Numbered from the stretch's first letter, positions 50,810 through 62,390 are shown. The stretch: DNA of 64,000 nt from Sphingomonas kaistensis (GCF_011927725.1 NZ_JAATJC010000001.1:2487001-2551000); one strand, 5' to 3'. Numbers and translations are program-made. The notes: a model not told the origin generated them from the letters alone.

Positions 50810-51236
50810 CCTTCGGCCCTGGCCTCCGCCGGGTCGGCTTCCAGCGCTTTCAGCAAGGCGTCGAACGGAAGCAGCACCGCGCCGTGCCGCCCGGCCCGGC
50901 CCTGCACCGGCGCAAGCACGGCAAAGTCGCCCGGTACCTCGCCCCGGCTCTCGAGCCAGGCCTTGAGCGCCGCGCGCATCACGATCACCTCGGCCCGCAG
51001 CCGTCCCGGCGCCCAGCCCTGTACCAGCGCGGCGCTGGCCTGGCCGTAGGCGCAGGCGGTGACCTTCTGGGCAATCGCTGCGATCCGGCCGTCGGCGACG
51101 CCGAGCTCGGTGCGGATGGTCGAACCGCAAGTAGTCGAGCGCGCCTCAGCACGATGAGTGGCCCCCTCCAGCGTCCCGTCCACCGACAGCGAAGCCGCCA
51201 GCCGAAGGATATCGAGCGTGTAGGGCGCCTCGCGGA

Positions 51237-51240
<4 letters not shown>
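50806..51240 (-). CDS. NifU/IscU-like N-domain protein with only two of three cluster cysteines
   Basis: This 144-residue protein resembles the IscU/NifU N-terminal scaffold for iron-sulfur clusters: the segment [19 protein letters not shown] contains Cys38 and [14 protein letters not shown] contains Cys63. The third ligand Cys of IscU, which would lie in the last third, is absent; the equivalent stretch reads [17 protein letters not shown]. It may be a carrier or a diverged, non-scaffold paralogue. It overlaps cysS upstream and the antiporter gene downstream by four bases each. No iscS or other Isc/Suf genes are in the window. Confidence 0.8.
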
Positions 51241-52555
<1,315 letters not shown>

Positions 52556-52559
<4 letters not shown>

Positions 52560-53068
52560 TTCTGGTTCATTCGCTTGAGGCGGGTCTCGTTCCAGGTGGC
52601 GAGTAGGGCGCGGCCGCTGGCGTCGAGCAGGGGGTAGGTGCGGCTGTCGCGCATCCATTCGGGCCGCTCGGCCCGCGCACCGTAGACAAGGTCGGTGCCG
52701 AGATTGGCGAGCAGGAAGAACAGGGTCGCGCCGACCAGTCCCTTGAGCATCCCGAACCCGCCGCCGAGCAGCCGGTCGAGCGGCATCAGCCGCGAGGCGC
52801 GGGCCTGGCGGCCGAGGCGGTGAGCAAGCAGGCGCATCCCGACATAGGCCGGCAGGAACAGGATCACGAAGGCCAGCGCCGCGGCCCCGGTCGGTCCCTT
52901 AGTCGTCCCGCTGACATATTCCGCCACCGGCGCGTGGAACAGGATCAGCGCGACCAGCCCCGCGGCCCAGGCCGCCAGCACCAGCGCTTCCTGCACGAAG
53001 CCGCGCACGAACCCGACCAGCGCGCCGCCGCCGAGCGCCAGGAGAACGAAGATGTCGAGCGCGGTCAT
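52556..53068 (-). CDS. cvpA: CvpA family membrane protein
   Basis: This 170-residue inner-membrane protein of the CvpA (colicin V production) family has four predicted helices near residues 5-22 ([20 protein letters not shown]), 27-44, 63-83 and 103-125. The family is linked to envelope homeostasis, though its molecular role is unclear. The usual alphaproteobacterial neighbour of cvpA is radA, as here (47 bases upstream on the same strand). The final segment after the last helix is a short charged tail. Confidence 0.92.
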
Positions 53069-53115
53069 GGTGCAGTGCGGGATAAGGGAGAGTGACGGGT
53101 GGCGCTAGAGGCGCA

Positions 53116-54477
53116 TCACCGCCCCGTGACCTTCTCGACCAGGCCGCGCAATTGGGAAAAGCGGGCGACCTTGATTCCCTTGGCCTCGACCCCGCCTGGC
53201 ACCCACGCTTCCTCGAAGCCGAGCTTGGCCGCTTCCTTGAGCCGCAACTGGGTATGCGCCGCCTGCCGCACCTCGCCCGACAGCGCGACCTCGCCCATCA
53301 CCACCGCCTCGGCCGGAACCGGGCGCTCGCTCAGCGCCGATACCAGCGCCGCCGCAACCGCGAGATCGGCGGCGGGGTCCTGCAATTTATAGCCGCCCGC
53401 GACGTTCAGATACACTTCGGCGGTCGCGAAGCTGACGCCGCAGCGCGCTTCCAGCACCGCCAGCAGCATCGCCAGCCGCGAGCTGTCCCATCCGACCGCC
53501 GAACGCCGCGGGGTCGCCCCGCTCGCCAGCCGCACCGTCAGCGCCTGGATCTCGACCAGCACCGGCCGCGTGCCTTCCAGCGCCGGGAAGATGGCGGTGC
53601 CGCTGACCGGATCGTCGCGGCGGGTCAGAAACAGCGCGCTCGGGTTCGGCACCTCGGCCAGCCCCGCGCCTTCCATCGCGAACACCCCGATCTCGTCGGT
53701 TCCGCCGAAGCGGTTCTTGACTGCGCGCAGGATGCGATACTGGTGGCTGCGCTCGCCCTCGAAACCGAGCACCGCATCGACCATATGCTCGAGCACGCGG
53801 GGCCCCGCGATGCTGCCGTCCTTGGTGACGTGGCCGACCAGGATCAGCGCCGTGCCGCGCTCCTTGGCAAAGCGGATCAGCTCCTGCGCGCTCGCCCGGA
53901 CCTGCGACACCGTCCCCGGCGCGCCCTCGATCAGGTCGGAATGCATGGTCTGGACGCTGTCGATCACCAGCAGCGCGGGCGGGCTCTCGCCCTGCAGGGT
54001 CGTCAGGATGTCGCGCACGCTGGTGACGCTTGCCAGCTTCACCGGTGCCGCGCCCAGCCCCAGCCGAAGCGCCCGCAGCCGGACCTGGTCGACCGCTTCC
54101 TCGCCCGACACGTAGACCGCGCCCTTGCCGGCCTTGGCGACCGAGGCCGCTACCTGCAGCAAGAGTGTCGACTTGCCGATCCCCGGATCACCGGCCAGCA
54201 GCATCGCCGATCCCGGCACGATCCCGCCGCCGACCGCCCGGTCGAACTCGGCAATGCCGGTCGAAATCCGCACCGGCAGCGCAACTTCGGCGTCGAGCCC
54301 GACCAGTTCGACCGCCCGCCCCCCGGTCGACAGGTCGTGCTTCTGGCTGAACACCGTCGGCGCCGCGCTTTCCTGGGAAAGCGTGTTCCATTCCGCGCAA
54401 TCGGGGCACTGTCCCTGCCAGCGCGAGTGGACCGACCCGCAGGCCTGGCAGACGTAACGGGCTTTGAGCTTGGCCAT
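53116..54477 (-). CDS. radA: DNA repair protein RadA
   Basis: RadA is a RecA-like helicase/ATPase that helps branch migration in recombination repair. The 453-residue product begins with a C4 zinc finger (CQACGSVHSRWQGQCPDC, about 10-27) and has Walker A GDPGIGKSTLLLQ (about 91-103). The RadA-specific KNRFG motif is in RAVKNRFGGTDE, and a C-terminal Lon-protease-like domain is present (about 280-450, VSALSERPVPAEAVVMGEVA). It is the first gene of the radA-cvpA-cysS set. Confidence 0.96.
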   Translation of the reverse strand: MAKLKARYVCQACGSVHSRWQGQCPDCAEWNTLSQESAAPTVFSQKHDLSTGGRAVELVGLDAEVALPVRISTGIAEFDRAVGGGIVPGSAMLLAGDPGIGKSTLLLQVAASVAKAGKGAVYVSGEEAVDQVRLRALRLGLGAAPVKLASVTSVRDILTTLQGESPPALLVIDSVQTMHSDLIEGAPGTVSQVRASAQELIRFAKERGTALILVGHVTKDGSIAGPRVLEHMVDAVLGFEGERSHQYRILRAVKNRFGGTDEIGVFAMEGAGLAEVPNPSALFLTRRDDPVSGTAIFPALEGTRPVLVEIQALTVRLASGATPRRSAVGWDSSRLAMLLAVLEARCGVSFATAEVYLNVAGGYKLQDPAADLAVAAALVSALSERPVPAEAVVMGEVALSGEVRQAAHTQLRLKEAAKLGFEEAWVPGGVEAKGIKVARFSQLRGLVEKVTGR

Positions 54478-54568
54478 TGCTCCACTCGCCTAAAGAAGCG
54501 CCGCGCCCACGGCAACGGGAAGCCGCCTGAACCGTTAACCCTGCACACAATCCAGACGGAGTTCACCG

Positions 54569-55450
54569 ATGACCTATGCCAAGGCCAAAGACGGCACGAT
54601 GCTTTACTACAAGGACTGGGGCCAGGGTGATCCCGTCGTCCTGCTGCATGGCTGGCCGCTGACCGGCGACACCTTCGACGACCTTGCGGTCAAGCTGGTC
54701 GAAGCCGGCAAGCGCTGCATCATTCCCGATCGCCGCGGCTTCGGACGTTCGGACCAGCCGTGGAACGGCTACGACTATGACACCTTCGCCGACGACGTCG
54801 CGGCGATTCTCGAGGATGCGGGCATCAACCAGCCGGTCGCGCTGGTCGGCTTCTCGATGGGCGGCGGCGAAGTCGCCCGCTTCACCTCGAAGCAGGGCCG
54901 TGGCCGGGTCAGCGCGGCGGTGTTCGCCAGCTCGGTCGTGCCCAAGGTCGTGCAGAGCGAGGACTGGCCCGATGGCGTGCCGCAGTCGAAGCTCGACGAC
55001 ATCACCAAGCAGATGAAGGAAGACCGCGCCGGCTTCATGAAGACCTTCCTGCAGCAATTCTACGGCTGGGGCGTGCTGTCGCGCCCGGTCAGCGAGGCGG
55101 TGCTCGATTCGGGCTTCCAGCAGGCGATGATGGCCGGCGCTCGCCCGACCTATGCGGCGGCGGCGGCCTGGGCCGGGACCGATTTCCGTCCCGACCTTCC
55201 CGCCTTCGACGGCATTCCGACGCTGATCCTCCACGGGACCAGCGACGCCAACGTCCCGATCGAGGGCACCGGCCGCAAGACCAAGGAGCTGATCCCTCAC
55301 GCAACCTTGATCGAATATGACGGAAGCCCGCACGGCATCTTCGAGACCGACAAGGAGCGCTTCTGCAAGGACGTGGTCGAGTTCCTGACTCGCGAAGGCC
55401 GGGGCACCAGCGCCGACACCGGCGGCAGCGCGATCCCGCTCGCCAACTAG
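54569..55450 (+). CDS. alpha/beta hydrolase, chloroperoxidase/arylesterase-like
   Basis: This 293-residue alpha/beta hydrolase is of the cofactor-free haloperoxidase/esterase group. It has LLHGWPLTGDTFDDLA, the oxyanion-region motif DRRGFGRSDQPW, the nucleophile elbow GFSMGGGEVAR with Ser96, the acid in LHGTSDANVP and the His in YDGSPHGIFET. No signal peptide is present, so it is cytoplasmic. The physiological reaction is probably ester or perhydrolysis chemistry on small esters. Its stop shares the CTAG tetramer with the convergent decarboxylase gene. Confidence 0.92.
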   Translation: MTYAKAKDGTMLYYKDWGQGDPVVLLHGWPLTGDTFDDLAVKLVEAGKRCIIPDRRGFGRSDQPWNGYDYDTFADDVAAILEDAGINQPVALVGFSMGGGEVARFTSKQGRGRVSAAVFASSVVPKVVQSEDWPDGVPQSKLDDITKQMKEDRAGFMKTFLQQFYGWGVLSRPVSEAVLDSGFQQAMMAGARPTYAAAAAWAGTDFRPDLPAFDGIPTLILHGTSDANVPIEGTGRKTKELIPHATLIEYDGSPHGIFETDKERFCKDVVEFLTREGRGTSADTGGSAIPLAN

Positions 55451-56676
55451 ACCAGTACCTCCCGCGCGGCCCCCTGGCTGAGGAAAGCCTGGGGGCTCGC
55501 GGTGAGGCCGTAAGCCCCGGCGCAGAAGATGGCGATCACGTCGCCAACCTCTGCGCGTGGGAGCATGACCTCGTCGGCCAGGAGGTCGAGCGGGGTGCAC
55601 AGGCAACCCACGATCGTCACCTCTTCCTCGGGCTCGTCCCCGAAGCGGTTGGCCACCGCCACCGGATAGTTGCGTCGCAACAGCTGCCCGAAATTGCCGC
55701 TCGCGGCGAGCATGTGGTGGAGCCCGCCATCGACCACCAGGAAGGTCTTGCCGCGGCTCACCTTCCGGTCGACGACGCGGGTCAGATAGACCCCGCATTC
55801 CCCGACCAGCCAGCGGCCCAGTTCGATCACGAACCTCGTATCCCGCAGGACCGCCGGCCGCGCCGCCAGCGTCTCCGCCAGCGCCTCGCCGACCGCGTCG
55901 ATGTCGAGCGGCTTGTCGCCCGAAAAATAGGGAATGCCGAACCCGCCGCCGAGATTGACCTCGGGCGGTGTCAGCCCGACCTCGGCCGCAATGTCGCCCG
56001 CCAGTGCAACGGTCGCCCGCTGCATCTCGATCACCGCCTCGGCCGACAGCGACTGCGACCCGGCATAGACGTGCAGGCCGCGCCACTCTGCACCCGCCTC
56101 GACGATCCGCCGCACCAGCGCCGGCACCGCCTCATGATCCACCCCGAACTGGCTCGCCAGCCCGCCCATCTTCATGCCCGACCCCTTTAGGCCGAAGGGC
56201 GGATTGACCCGCACGCCCACCGAGGGCTGCTTCCCGATCACCCGGGCGACCGACAGCAATCGATCGAGCTCTCCATCGCTCTCGACATGGACGCACACTC
56301 CGCAGTCGAGCGCGTCGGTCAGGTCAGGATTGCCTTTGCCCGGCCCGGCGAAGCTGACCGGCAGTCCGGGCCGAAGCAGCCCCGCCGCCTCTACCGTCGC
56401 CAATTCCCCCGCCGACGCGAGATCGAAGCCGTCGACCAGCGTGCCCATGTGCGCGAGCAGCGCAGGATGGGGGTTGGCCTTGACCGCGTAGTGCAGGTCG
56501 ACGCCGGCAAAGGCCGAGCGGAAGCGCGCCACTTGCCGGTCGATCACCGACCGGTCGTAGACGAACAAGGGCGCCCCATGCTCGCCGATCAGCCGCAAGC
56601 CTTCCGTGCCGCCAATCAGCAGCGAACCGTCCGCACTGGCCGCGAATCCGGTCGGGATCGGCCCCATCGCCTTCAT
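55447..56676 (-). CDS. PLP-dependent decarboxylase, exosortase-A-system associated
   Basis: This fold-III PLP decarboxylase has 409 residues and is related to diaminopimelate/ornithine decarboxylases. PLP-Lys is in FRSAFAGVDLHYAVKANPHP, the phosphate-binding glycines are in VNLGGGFGIPY, and the CAGAYG near the C-terminus (IAIFCAGAYGLTASP) supplies the catalytic Cys region. It overlaps the AMP ligase gene by four bases. This ligase-decarboxylase pair plus a carrier protein is known from exosortase A (EpsH/XrtA) exopolysaccharide loci. No exosortase or PEP-CTERM protein is in this window, so the specialised label rests on the pairing. Confidence 0.82.
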   Translation of the reverse strand: MKAMGPIPTGFAASADGSLLIGGTEGLRLIGEHGAPLFVYDRSVIDRQVARFRSAFAGVDLHYAVKANPHPALLAHMGTLVDGFDLASAGELATVEAAGLLRPGLPVSFAGPGKGNPDLTDALDCGVCVHVESDGELDRLLSVARVIGKQPSVGVRVNPPFGLKGSGMKMGGLASQFGVDHEAVPALVRRIVEAGAEWRGLHVYAGSQSLSAEAVIEMQRATVALAGDIAAEVGLTPPEVNLGGGFGIPYFSGDKPLDIDAVGEALAETLAARPAVLRDTRFVIELGRWLVGECGVYLTRVVDRKVSRGKTFLVVDGGLHHMLAASGNFGQLLRRNYPVAVANRFGDEPEEEVTIVGCLCTPLDLLADEVMLPRAEVGDVIAIFCAGAYGLTASPQAFLSQGAAREVLV

Positions 56677-58133
56677 GCGCTCACCTCCGCGCTGAGCGCG
56701 GCGCGGTCGATCTTGCCGTTGGGCGACAAGGGCAGCGCCTCCACCCAGCGCACCTCACTGGGGCGTAGGTGCGCCGGAAGTTCGGCGGCGAACCAGCGCT
56801 GCAACCGCTCCTCGGCCCCCTCGCCCCGCGCCACCGCCACCAGCACGATCCGCTGTCCCAGCCGCTCGTCCTTGACCCCGAAGGCGGCGCCATCCTCCAC
56901 CGCCCCGCTCGCAAGCGCGGCTTCTTCGATTTCGCTGGGAGAAACGCGATGTCCCGACACCTTGATCATCGCATCGTCACGGCCCTTGATCCGGAGCAGG
57001 CCGTCGGCCCCGATCACCACCCGGTCGCCCGACCAGACGGCGCCGCCGCGAAAGCGCTGCGCGCTGCGCTCGGGGTCCTGCCAATAGCCCTGCGCGACCA
57101 GCGGCCCGGCGTGAACCAGCTCCCCCTCCTCGCCTGCCGCCGCCTCGCCGCCGTCCGCGCGGCGCACCGAAAGCTCGGCGAACGGGATGGCGCTCCCCAC
57201 CGAATCGGGATGCGCGTCGACCAGCGCGGGATCGAGGCTGGCCGAGCGGAAGGCTTCGGTCAGCCCATACATCAGATGCAGCCGCGCCTGCGGAAACAGC
57301 GCGCGCAGTTTTCGCACCAGCGGTTCGGGCATGTGCCCGCCCGAATTGGTCAGCGTACGCAGGCTTGCCCCCGCCTCGCCCCACGCCTGTTCCGCCAGCT
57401 GCGCCCACAGAGGCGGCACGCCGGCCAGCACGGTGGCTTGGGTACGCTCCACCGCACGGACCACGTCGCGCGGGAGGAGATAATCGAAGGCGATGGCCTC
57501 GCCCCCCGCCGCCCAGGTCGAAAGCAGCTGGTTCTGCCCGTAATCGAACGCCAGCGGCAGCACGCACAGCGTCCGGTCGCTCGCCGAAAGCCCCAGATAA
57601 TGCGCCACGCTCACCGCGCCGAGCCACAGGTTGGCATGGCTCAGCATCACGCCCTTGGGGCGCCCGGTCGAACCGGAGGTGTAGAGCAGCGCCGTGAGGT
57701 CGCCCGGGTCGGCCTGCGAGGGGGGGAGCGCGCCATCCCCGTCGGTCCATTCCTCCAGCGCCACGGTCAGTCCGGGCCGCTGCTCCAGCGTTTCCAGCCG
57801 CGCGCGATTGGCGACCAGCAGCCGTGCACCGCTATCGCCGAGGATATGCTCGGCCTGGGCGCGGCGCAGCACGGGGTTGATCGGTACGTGGACCAGTCCG
57901 GCCCGCGCTGCTGCAAGCGGCATCAGGCAGGCGATCCGGGTCTTGCCGCACCAGCTTGCCACCCGGTCCCCCCGCACGAGGCCGAGCGCGAGAAGCCGGT
58001 CGGCTATTCGCCCGACCGCTTCCTCCAGTGCCGCATAGCTAAGCGTCTCGCCGCCCACCGTCAGCGCGGTCGCTTCGACGCCACCGCGCCGGGGCAGGTG
58101 ATCGAGCGGAAAGGGCGTCGGATCGGGGCGCAT
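56673..58133 (-). CDS. acyl-CoA ligase (AMP-forming), exosortase-A-system associated
   Basis: This 486-residue ANL-superfamily adenylating enzyme activates a carboxylic or amino acid with ATP, probably for loading on the carrier protein encoded next to it. Motifs are LYTSGSTGRPKGVMLSH (P-loop A3), MYGLTEAF (A5), YWQDPERSAQRF, WSGDRVVIGADGLLRIKGR (A7-A8) and the Lys near LSPNGKIDRAAL (A10). The ATG at 58133 was used; the longer frame overlaps the divergent carrier gene. It overlaps the decarboxylase start by four bases and has 64 bases to the divergent carrier gene. Confidence 0.87.
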   Translation of the reverse strand: MRPDPTPFPLDHLPRRGGVEATALTVGGETLSYAALEEAVGRIADRLLALGLVRGDRVASWCGKTRIACLMPLAAARAGLVHVPINPVLRRAQAEHILGDSGARLLVANRARLETLEQRPGLTVALEEWTDGDGALPPSQADPGDLTALLYTSGSTGRPKGVMLSHANLWLGAVSVAHYLGLSASDRTLCVLPLAFDYGQNQLLSTWAAGGEAIAFDYLLPRDVVRAVERTQATVLAGVPPLWAQLAEQAWGEAGASLRTLTNSGGHMPEPLVRKLRALFPQARLHLMYGLTEAFRSASLDPALVDAHPDSVGSAIPFAELSVRRADGGEAAAGEEGELVHAGPLVAQGYWQDPERSAQRFRGGAVWSGDRVVIGADGLLRIKGRDDAMIKVSGHRVSPSEIEEAALASGAVEDGAAFGVKDERLGQRIVLVAVARGEGAEERLQRWFAAELPAHLRPSEVRWVEALPLSPNGKIDRAALSAEVSA

Positions 58134-58197
58134 CGTGCCTTGCCGAATGCCGCCTAACTTGCGCCTTGGCCAGCCCTCCCCTAGACGCCCCGCCACC

Positions 58198-58473
58198 ATG
58201 GCCGCCAAGCCTCAGATCCCGTCGGCCGACGTCGACCCCGCCCTCCGCCGCTTGCTGGCCGAGACCCTTGGGCTGTCCGAAAGCCGTGTCGCCGGTTTTG
58301 ACGGACACACCGAATTGTTCGGCGCCCTGCCCGAGTTCGACTCGATGGCGGTCGCAAACCTCCTGACCGGGATCGAGGAGCGTTTCTCGGTGCTGATCGA
58401 GGATAGCGACGTCGAGGCGGAGGATTTCGCCACCTTCGGATCGCTCAAGGCCTTCGTCGAGCGGCTGGCCTAA
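58198..58473 (+). CDS. acyl carrier protein of the exosortase-associated set
   Basis: This 91-residue acidic helical protein has the phosphopantetheine attachment Ser in LPEFDSMAVANLL (near residue 49). It ends with a helix typical of ACP/PCP domains (FGSLKAFVERLA). It is divergent from the ligase gene, with 64 bases between starts, and probably carries the product of that ligase. There is no clear Shine-Dalgarno sequence in front of the ATG, so translation may be weak or the transcript leaderless. It is not the housekeeping AcpP, whose DSLD motif is here DSMA. Confidence 0.88.
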   Translation: MAAKPQIPSADVDPALRRLLAETLGLSESRVAGFDGHTELFGALPEFDSMAVANLLTGIEERFSVLIEDSDVEAEDFATFGSLKAFVERLA

Positions 58474-58490
58474 GCCGCAGCCGCAGGCGC

Positions 58491-59695
<1,205 letters not shown>

Positions 59696-59735
59696 CCCCG
59701 CCACCTAGCAGGGGCCGAGCGCCCGCGAAAGCGGA

Positions 59736-61160
59736 CTAGCCGATCTTCAGCCGCACGAACGCCATGCCGCCGAGTGGGCGCGCTTTGCCATATTCGGCGC
59801 GCAGGCCCTGCGGCACGAAGTTCACCGCGACCAGCCCGCCGACGCCCAATTTCAGTTGCGGCGCGATCTGGAAATCGCGGATCGCGCCCGCCGACACCTT
59901 GCCGACGGTGAACGCCTCGCCGTGATGCTCCTCGTCTTCATGGTCGATCGGCAACAGCTCGCTGTTCTCGGTGATTTCGCCGCGCCCGAACAGGGTCCAT
60001 AGCCCTTTCTTGAGCGACGTCTCGGCGACGAACGCGTCATAATCATGCCCCTCGGCGCTCTTGCGCCCCCAGGCCACGGTTGAGGCCGAGCGCCATCCGT
60101 TCGCCAGGTCGGTCGCGTAGATCCCGCTCGCCGACAGCCGCGTCTGGTTGACCCCCGGCTCGAGCTGTTCGGGATCCTTGAGCCGGGCCCAGCTCGCCTG
60201 CAGCGCCAGATCGCGGGTCGGATTGACGCTCACCCTGACGGCAGTCGAATCGAGCGGCGCCGTTTCGATGTTCCAGCGATACTGGTCGGGCTCGCGTCCG
60301 TTGAAGCGCGATACCTCCAGCTTGACCCGGTCGAGCACCAGCCCGCCGGTCAGCACCCCGAAGCTGATATGCTGCGAATCGAGCCAATGGTGGCTGATCG
60401 GCGCTTCGGGCGAATCCATGATCGATTCGCGGTGCATGAAGGCGCCCGGCCCGAATGCCGGCTCACCCGGAAGGCCGCCATAGAGGAAGACGCTGCTGTC
60501 GGCCCCGATCGGCTGCGAGATGCTGGCCGACAATTCCATCACGGAATCATGCGGGTGCTGGCGGTCGATCAGGCGGTTCACCCCATCGGCGGTTTCGCCG
60601 CTCGCCAGCAGCAAGGGATAGCCGCTCTTGCCCATCAGGGGGTCGGGACTGAACCCGGCGCGCAGCTGAAGCGTGCCCCCGCCGACCGGGCGACGGGCCA
60701 TGCCCATGATCATGCCCGCACCGAACAACTTGTCGTCACCGCGGCGGCTGCCCTGCTTGCTGTACACCCCGAACAGGTCGGCATGCCCCATCAGCATCCA
60801 GTCGCCGGCCATGGTCATCAGGCCGCGATGCTCGGCCGAATCGGGCTGCCAAGAGGTGCCCGACGATTCGCGGCCCATCGAATAGGAACCGAGCGCGCCC
60901 GTCATCTCGTCATGGCTGCCGTCATCCATCGGCTCCATGTCGTGCCCGGCGTGCGGGTCGGCCGCGGGCATCGCAGTCATGTCGTGCCCGGCGTGGGGGT
61001 CGGGCGTGGTTGCCGTTGGCTTCACGGGTTCGGGTGCAGGCGCAGGTGCCGGCATCGGCATGGCATGCCCCTGGTGCTCGGCATGCTGTGCTGCAGCGGG
61101 GGTGGCGACAAGCAGCGTCAACAGGCTGCTCGCCCCCAGAAGGAAAGTCTTGGTCATCAC
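59736..61160 (-). CDS. outer-membrane beta-barrel protein with a His/Met-rich N-terminus
   Basis: This 474-residue (or 473 from the second ATG) exported protein has a signal peptide (about 1-25, ending TPAAAQ). A metal-binding-like segment (about 26-80) follows, with HAEHQGHAMPMP and two copies of DPHAGHDM. From about residue 90 there are alternating strands (for example GGTLQLRAGFSPDPL, LKLGVGGLVAVNFVP) consistent with a barrel. The C-terminus GGMAFVRLKIG is barrel-like. It belongs to a group of copper/heavy-metal locus outer-membrane proteins that I recall as annotated only hypothetical. The metal is not readable; the neighbours favour copper or a soft metal. Confidence 0.78.
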   Translation of the reverse strand: MMTKTFLLGASSLLTLLVATPAAAQHAEHQGHAMPMPAPAPAPEPVKPTATTPDPHAGHDMTAMPAADPHAGHDMEPMDDGSHDEMTGALGSYSMGRESSGTSWQPDSAEHRGLMTMAGDWMLMGHADLFGVYSKQGSRRGDDKLFGAGMIMGMARRPVGGGTLQLRAGFSPDPLMGKSGYPLLLASGETADGVNRLIDRQHPHDSVMELSASISQPIGADSSVFLYGGLPGEPAFGPGAFMHRESIMDSPEAPISHHWLDSQHISFGVLTGGLVLDRVKLEVSRFNGREPDQYRWNIETAPLDSTAVRVSVNPTRDLALQASWARLKDPEQLEPGVNQTRLSASGIYATDLANGWRSASTVAWGRKSAEGHDYDAFVAETSLKKGLWTLFGRGEITENSELLPIDHEDEEHHGEAFTVGKVSAGAIRDFQIAPQLKLGVGGLVAVNFVPQGLRAEYGKARPLGGMAFVRLKIG

Positions 61161-61251
61161 GTGGAAATCCTGATCGGCGGTCGCGCACGGTGGCGCCCGC
61201 TGCCATGGGTCATGGCCCGCACTTCAGCAGGCCAGCTCTCAAAAATGGGGA

Positions 61252-61557
61252 TCAGGCCCGCGGCGGCGGGACTTCGACCTCACGGCGGAGTCCGTTCTGT
61301 AGCGCCAGCACCTTGGTCTCGGCGGGCGCATGCAGGACGGGCACGGGCATTACCGCCTCGGCTTCGGGCAGCGCCGCCGGCATGGCGGTGCAACAGCTCT
61401 TCGCCGGCTGAGCGGTCGAGGGATCGGGCTTCTGGCCGTGATGGTCCATACCGGCCATCTCGGTGCAATGATCGTCAATCGCCCGTGCCTCGGCCGGCAT
61501 GCCGAGGGGCGCCAAGGCCAGCGCCATGAGGGCGAACAAGGCGAGCAGCAGCCGCAT
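61252..61557 (-). CDS. small exported protein with a Cys pair, metal locus
   Basis: From the ATG at 61557 the product has 101 residues: a signal peptide (MRLLLALFALMALALAPLG, cut near PAEARA) and a mature part with CTEMAGMDHHG and SCCTAMPAALPEAE. The remaining half is Pro/Glu/Val-rich with no fold signs. Position between the redox membrane protein and the His/Met-rich barrel gene suggests periplasmic metal handling. Codons upstream of 61557 lack a ribosome site and were dropped. Confidence 0.7.
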   Translation of the reverse strand: MRLLLALFALMALALAPLGMPAEARAIDDHCTEMAGMDHHGQKPDPSTAQPAKSCCTAMPAALPEAEAVMPVPVLHAPAETKVLALQNGLRREVEVPPPRA

Positions 61558-61597
61558 CACCGCGCAAATGGGCGACGCATCGCGCGCGCGCAAGCGG

Positions 61598-62350
61598 TCA
61601 CTTGGCCAGCATCCACAACGCCATCGCCACCATCATCACATTCTCGGTCAGCGAGACGAAGCCCAGCGGCACGTTCGAGGACCCGCCGACGCAAGCGCAT
61701 TTCAGCTCACGACGGTCGATGTACACCGCCTTGAACACCGACACCGCGCCGATCCCGCCGATGGCGAGTGCGATCGGCACCGACAGCCACATCGCCGCTC
61801 CGCTCAGCATCAGGACGCCGGCCAAGCCCTCCAGCCACGGGTAGAGGCTGGCATAGGGTACCCACCGCCGCGCCAGCAGGTCGTAATTGAGGAACATCGA
61901 CGAGAATTTGGCGATGTCCTGCAGCTTGAGCAGCGCCAGCACGCACATCGACAGCGCGATGAACCATTCGCCCGCCATCACGGTCAGCGGCGTCCCGAAC
62001 ATCGCGACACTGAGCGCCAGCGCCATCGCCGCGGTCATCCCGAACAGCGCCGCAACTGGGCGGTAGCTCGTCTCCCCCGGTTCGGCGACGCGCAAGCCCA
62101 GGAAGCGGCGCAGGTCGTCGTGCCCGCCGATCCGCTGGCCATCGATGAACACTTGCGGGGTCGTCTTCACGCCCATCTCCGCCTTGAAGGCGTCGGTCTC
62201 CTCATGCGTCGTGAGATGCCGGTCCTCGACCTCGTAGCCGCGGCTCTTCAGCAGATGCAGCGCCTTCAGCCCGAACGGGCAAATGTGATCGGGCATGACC
62301 ATCCGGACCAGGGTGGCGCGGGGTCGGAGCGGGCTTGATTCGCTATTCAT
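61598..62350 (-). CDS. glutaredoxin-like domain fused to a MauE-type membrane protein
   Basis: From the ATG at 62350 the product has 250 residues. The N-terminal glutaredoxin-like domain (about 12-85) carries the redox motif ICPFGLKALHLL with a single Cys, and TTPQVFIDGQRIGGHDDL. Four membrane helices follow (about 97-245), with the MauE/DoxX-type segments and a Cys pair in ELKCACVGGSS. Such fusions occur beside MerR regulators and are believed to move electrons for disulfide or metal chemistry in the envelope. It is the first gene under the MerR-type promoter at 62357-62388, with 40 bases to the divergent regulator gene. Confidence 0.85.
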   Translation of the reverse strand: MNSESSPLRPRATLVRMVMPDHICPFGLKALHLLKSRGYEVEDRHLTTHEETDAFKAEMGVKTTPQVFIDGQRIGGHDDLRRFLGLRVAEPGETSYRPVAALFGMTAAMALALSVAMFGTPLTVMAGEWFIALSMCVLALLKLQDIAKFSSMFLNYDLLARRWVPYASLYPWLEGLAGVLMLSGAAMWLSVPIALAIGGIGAVSVFKAVYIDRRELKCACVGGSSNVPLGFVSLTENVMMVAMALWMLAK

Positions 62351-62388
62351 CGCCTTCCTATAGCTTCCGTACCATGGTACAGAGTCAA
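62335..62388. promoter_or_regulatory. MerR-type overlapping divergent promoter and operator
   Basis: On the minus strand TTGACT (62388-62383) and CTATAG (62363-62358) are separated by 19 bases, the overlong spacer typical of MerR-activated promoters. The spacer holds the perfect 12-base palindrome GTACCATGGTAC (62369-62380). On the plus strand TTGATT (62335-62340), 18 bases and TATAGC (62359-62364) form a promoter for the regulator gene itself. The palindromic hexamer CTATAG thus serves both directions, and the operator would cover the regulator's own start site. All elements are seen; binding is inferred. Confidence 0.75.
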
Positions 62389-62390
62389 TC

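Noticed and set aside
55447-56676. Diaminopimelate decarboxylase LysA
   Set aside because: The fold is shared, but overlap with an AMP ligase gene and the neighbouring carrier protein fit the exosortase-associated decarboxylase better; no lysine pathway gene is nearby.
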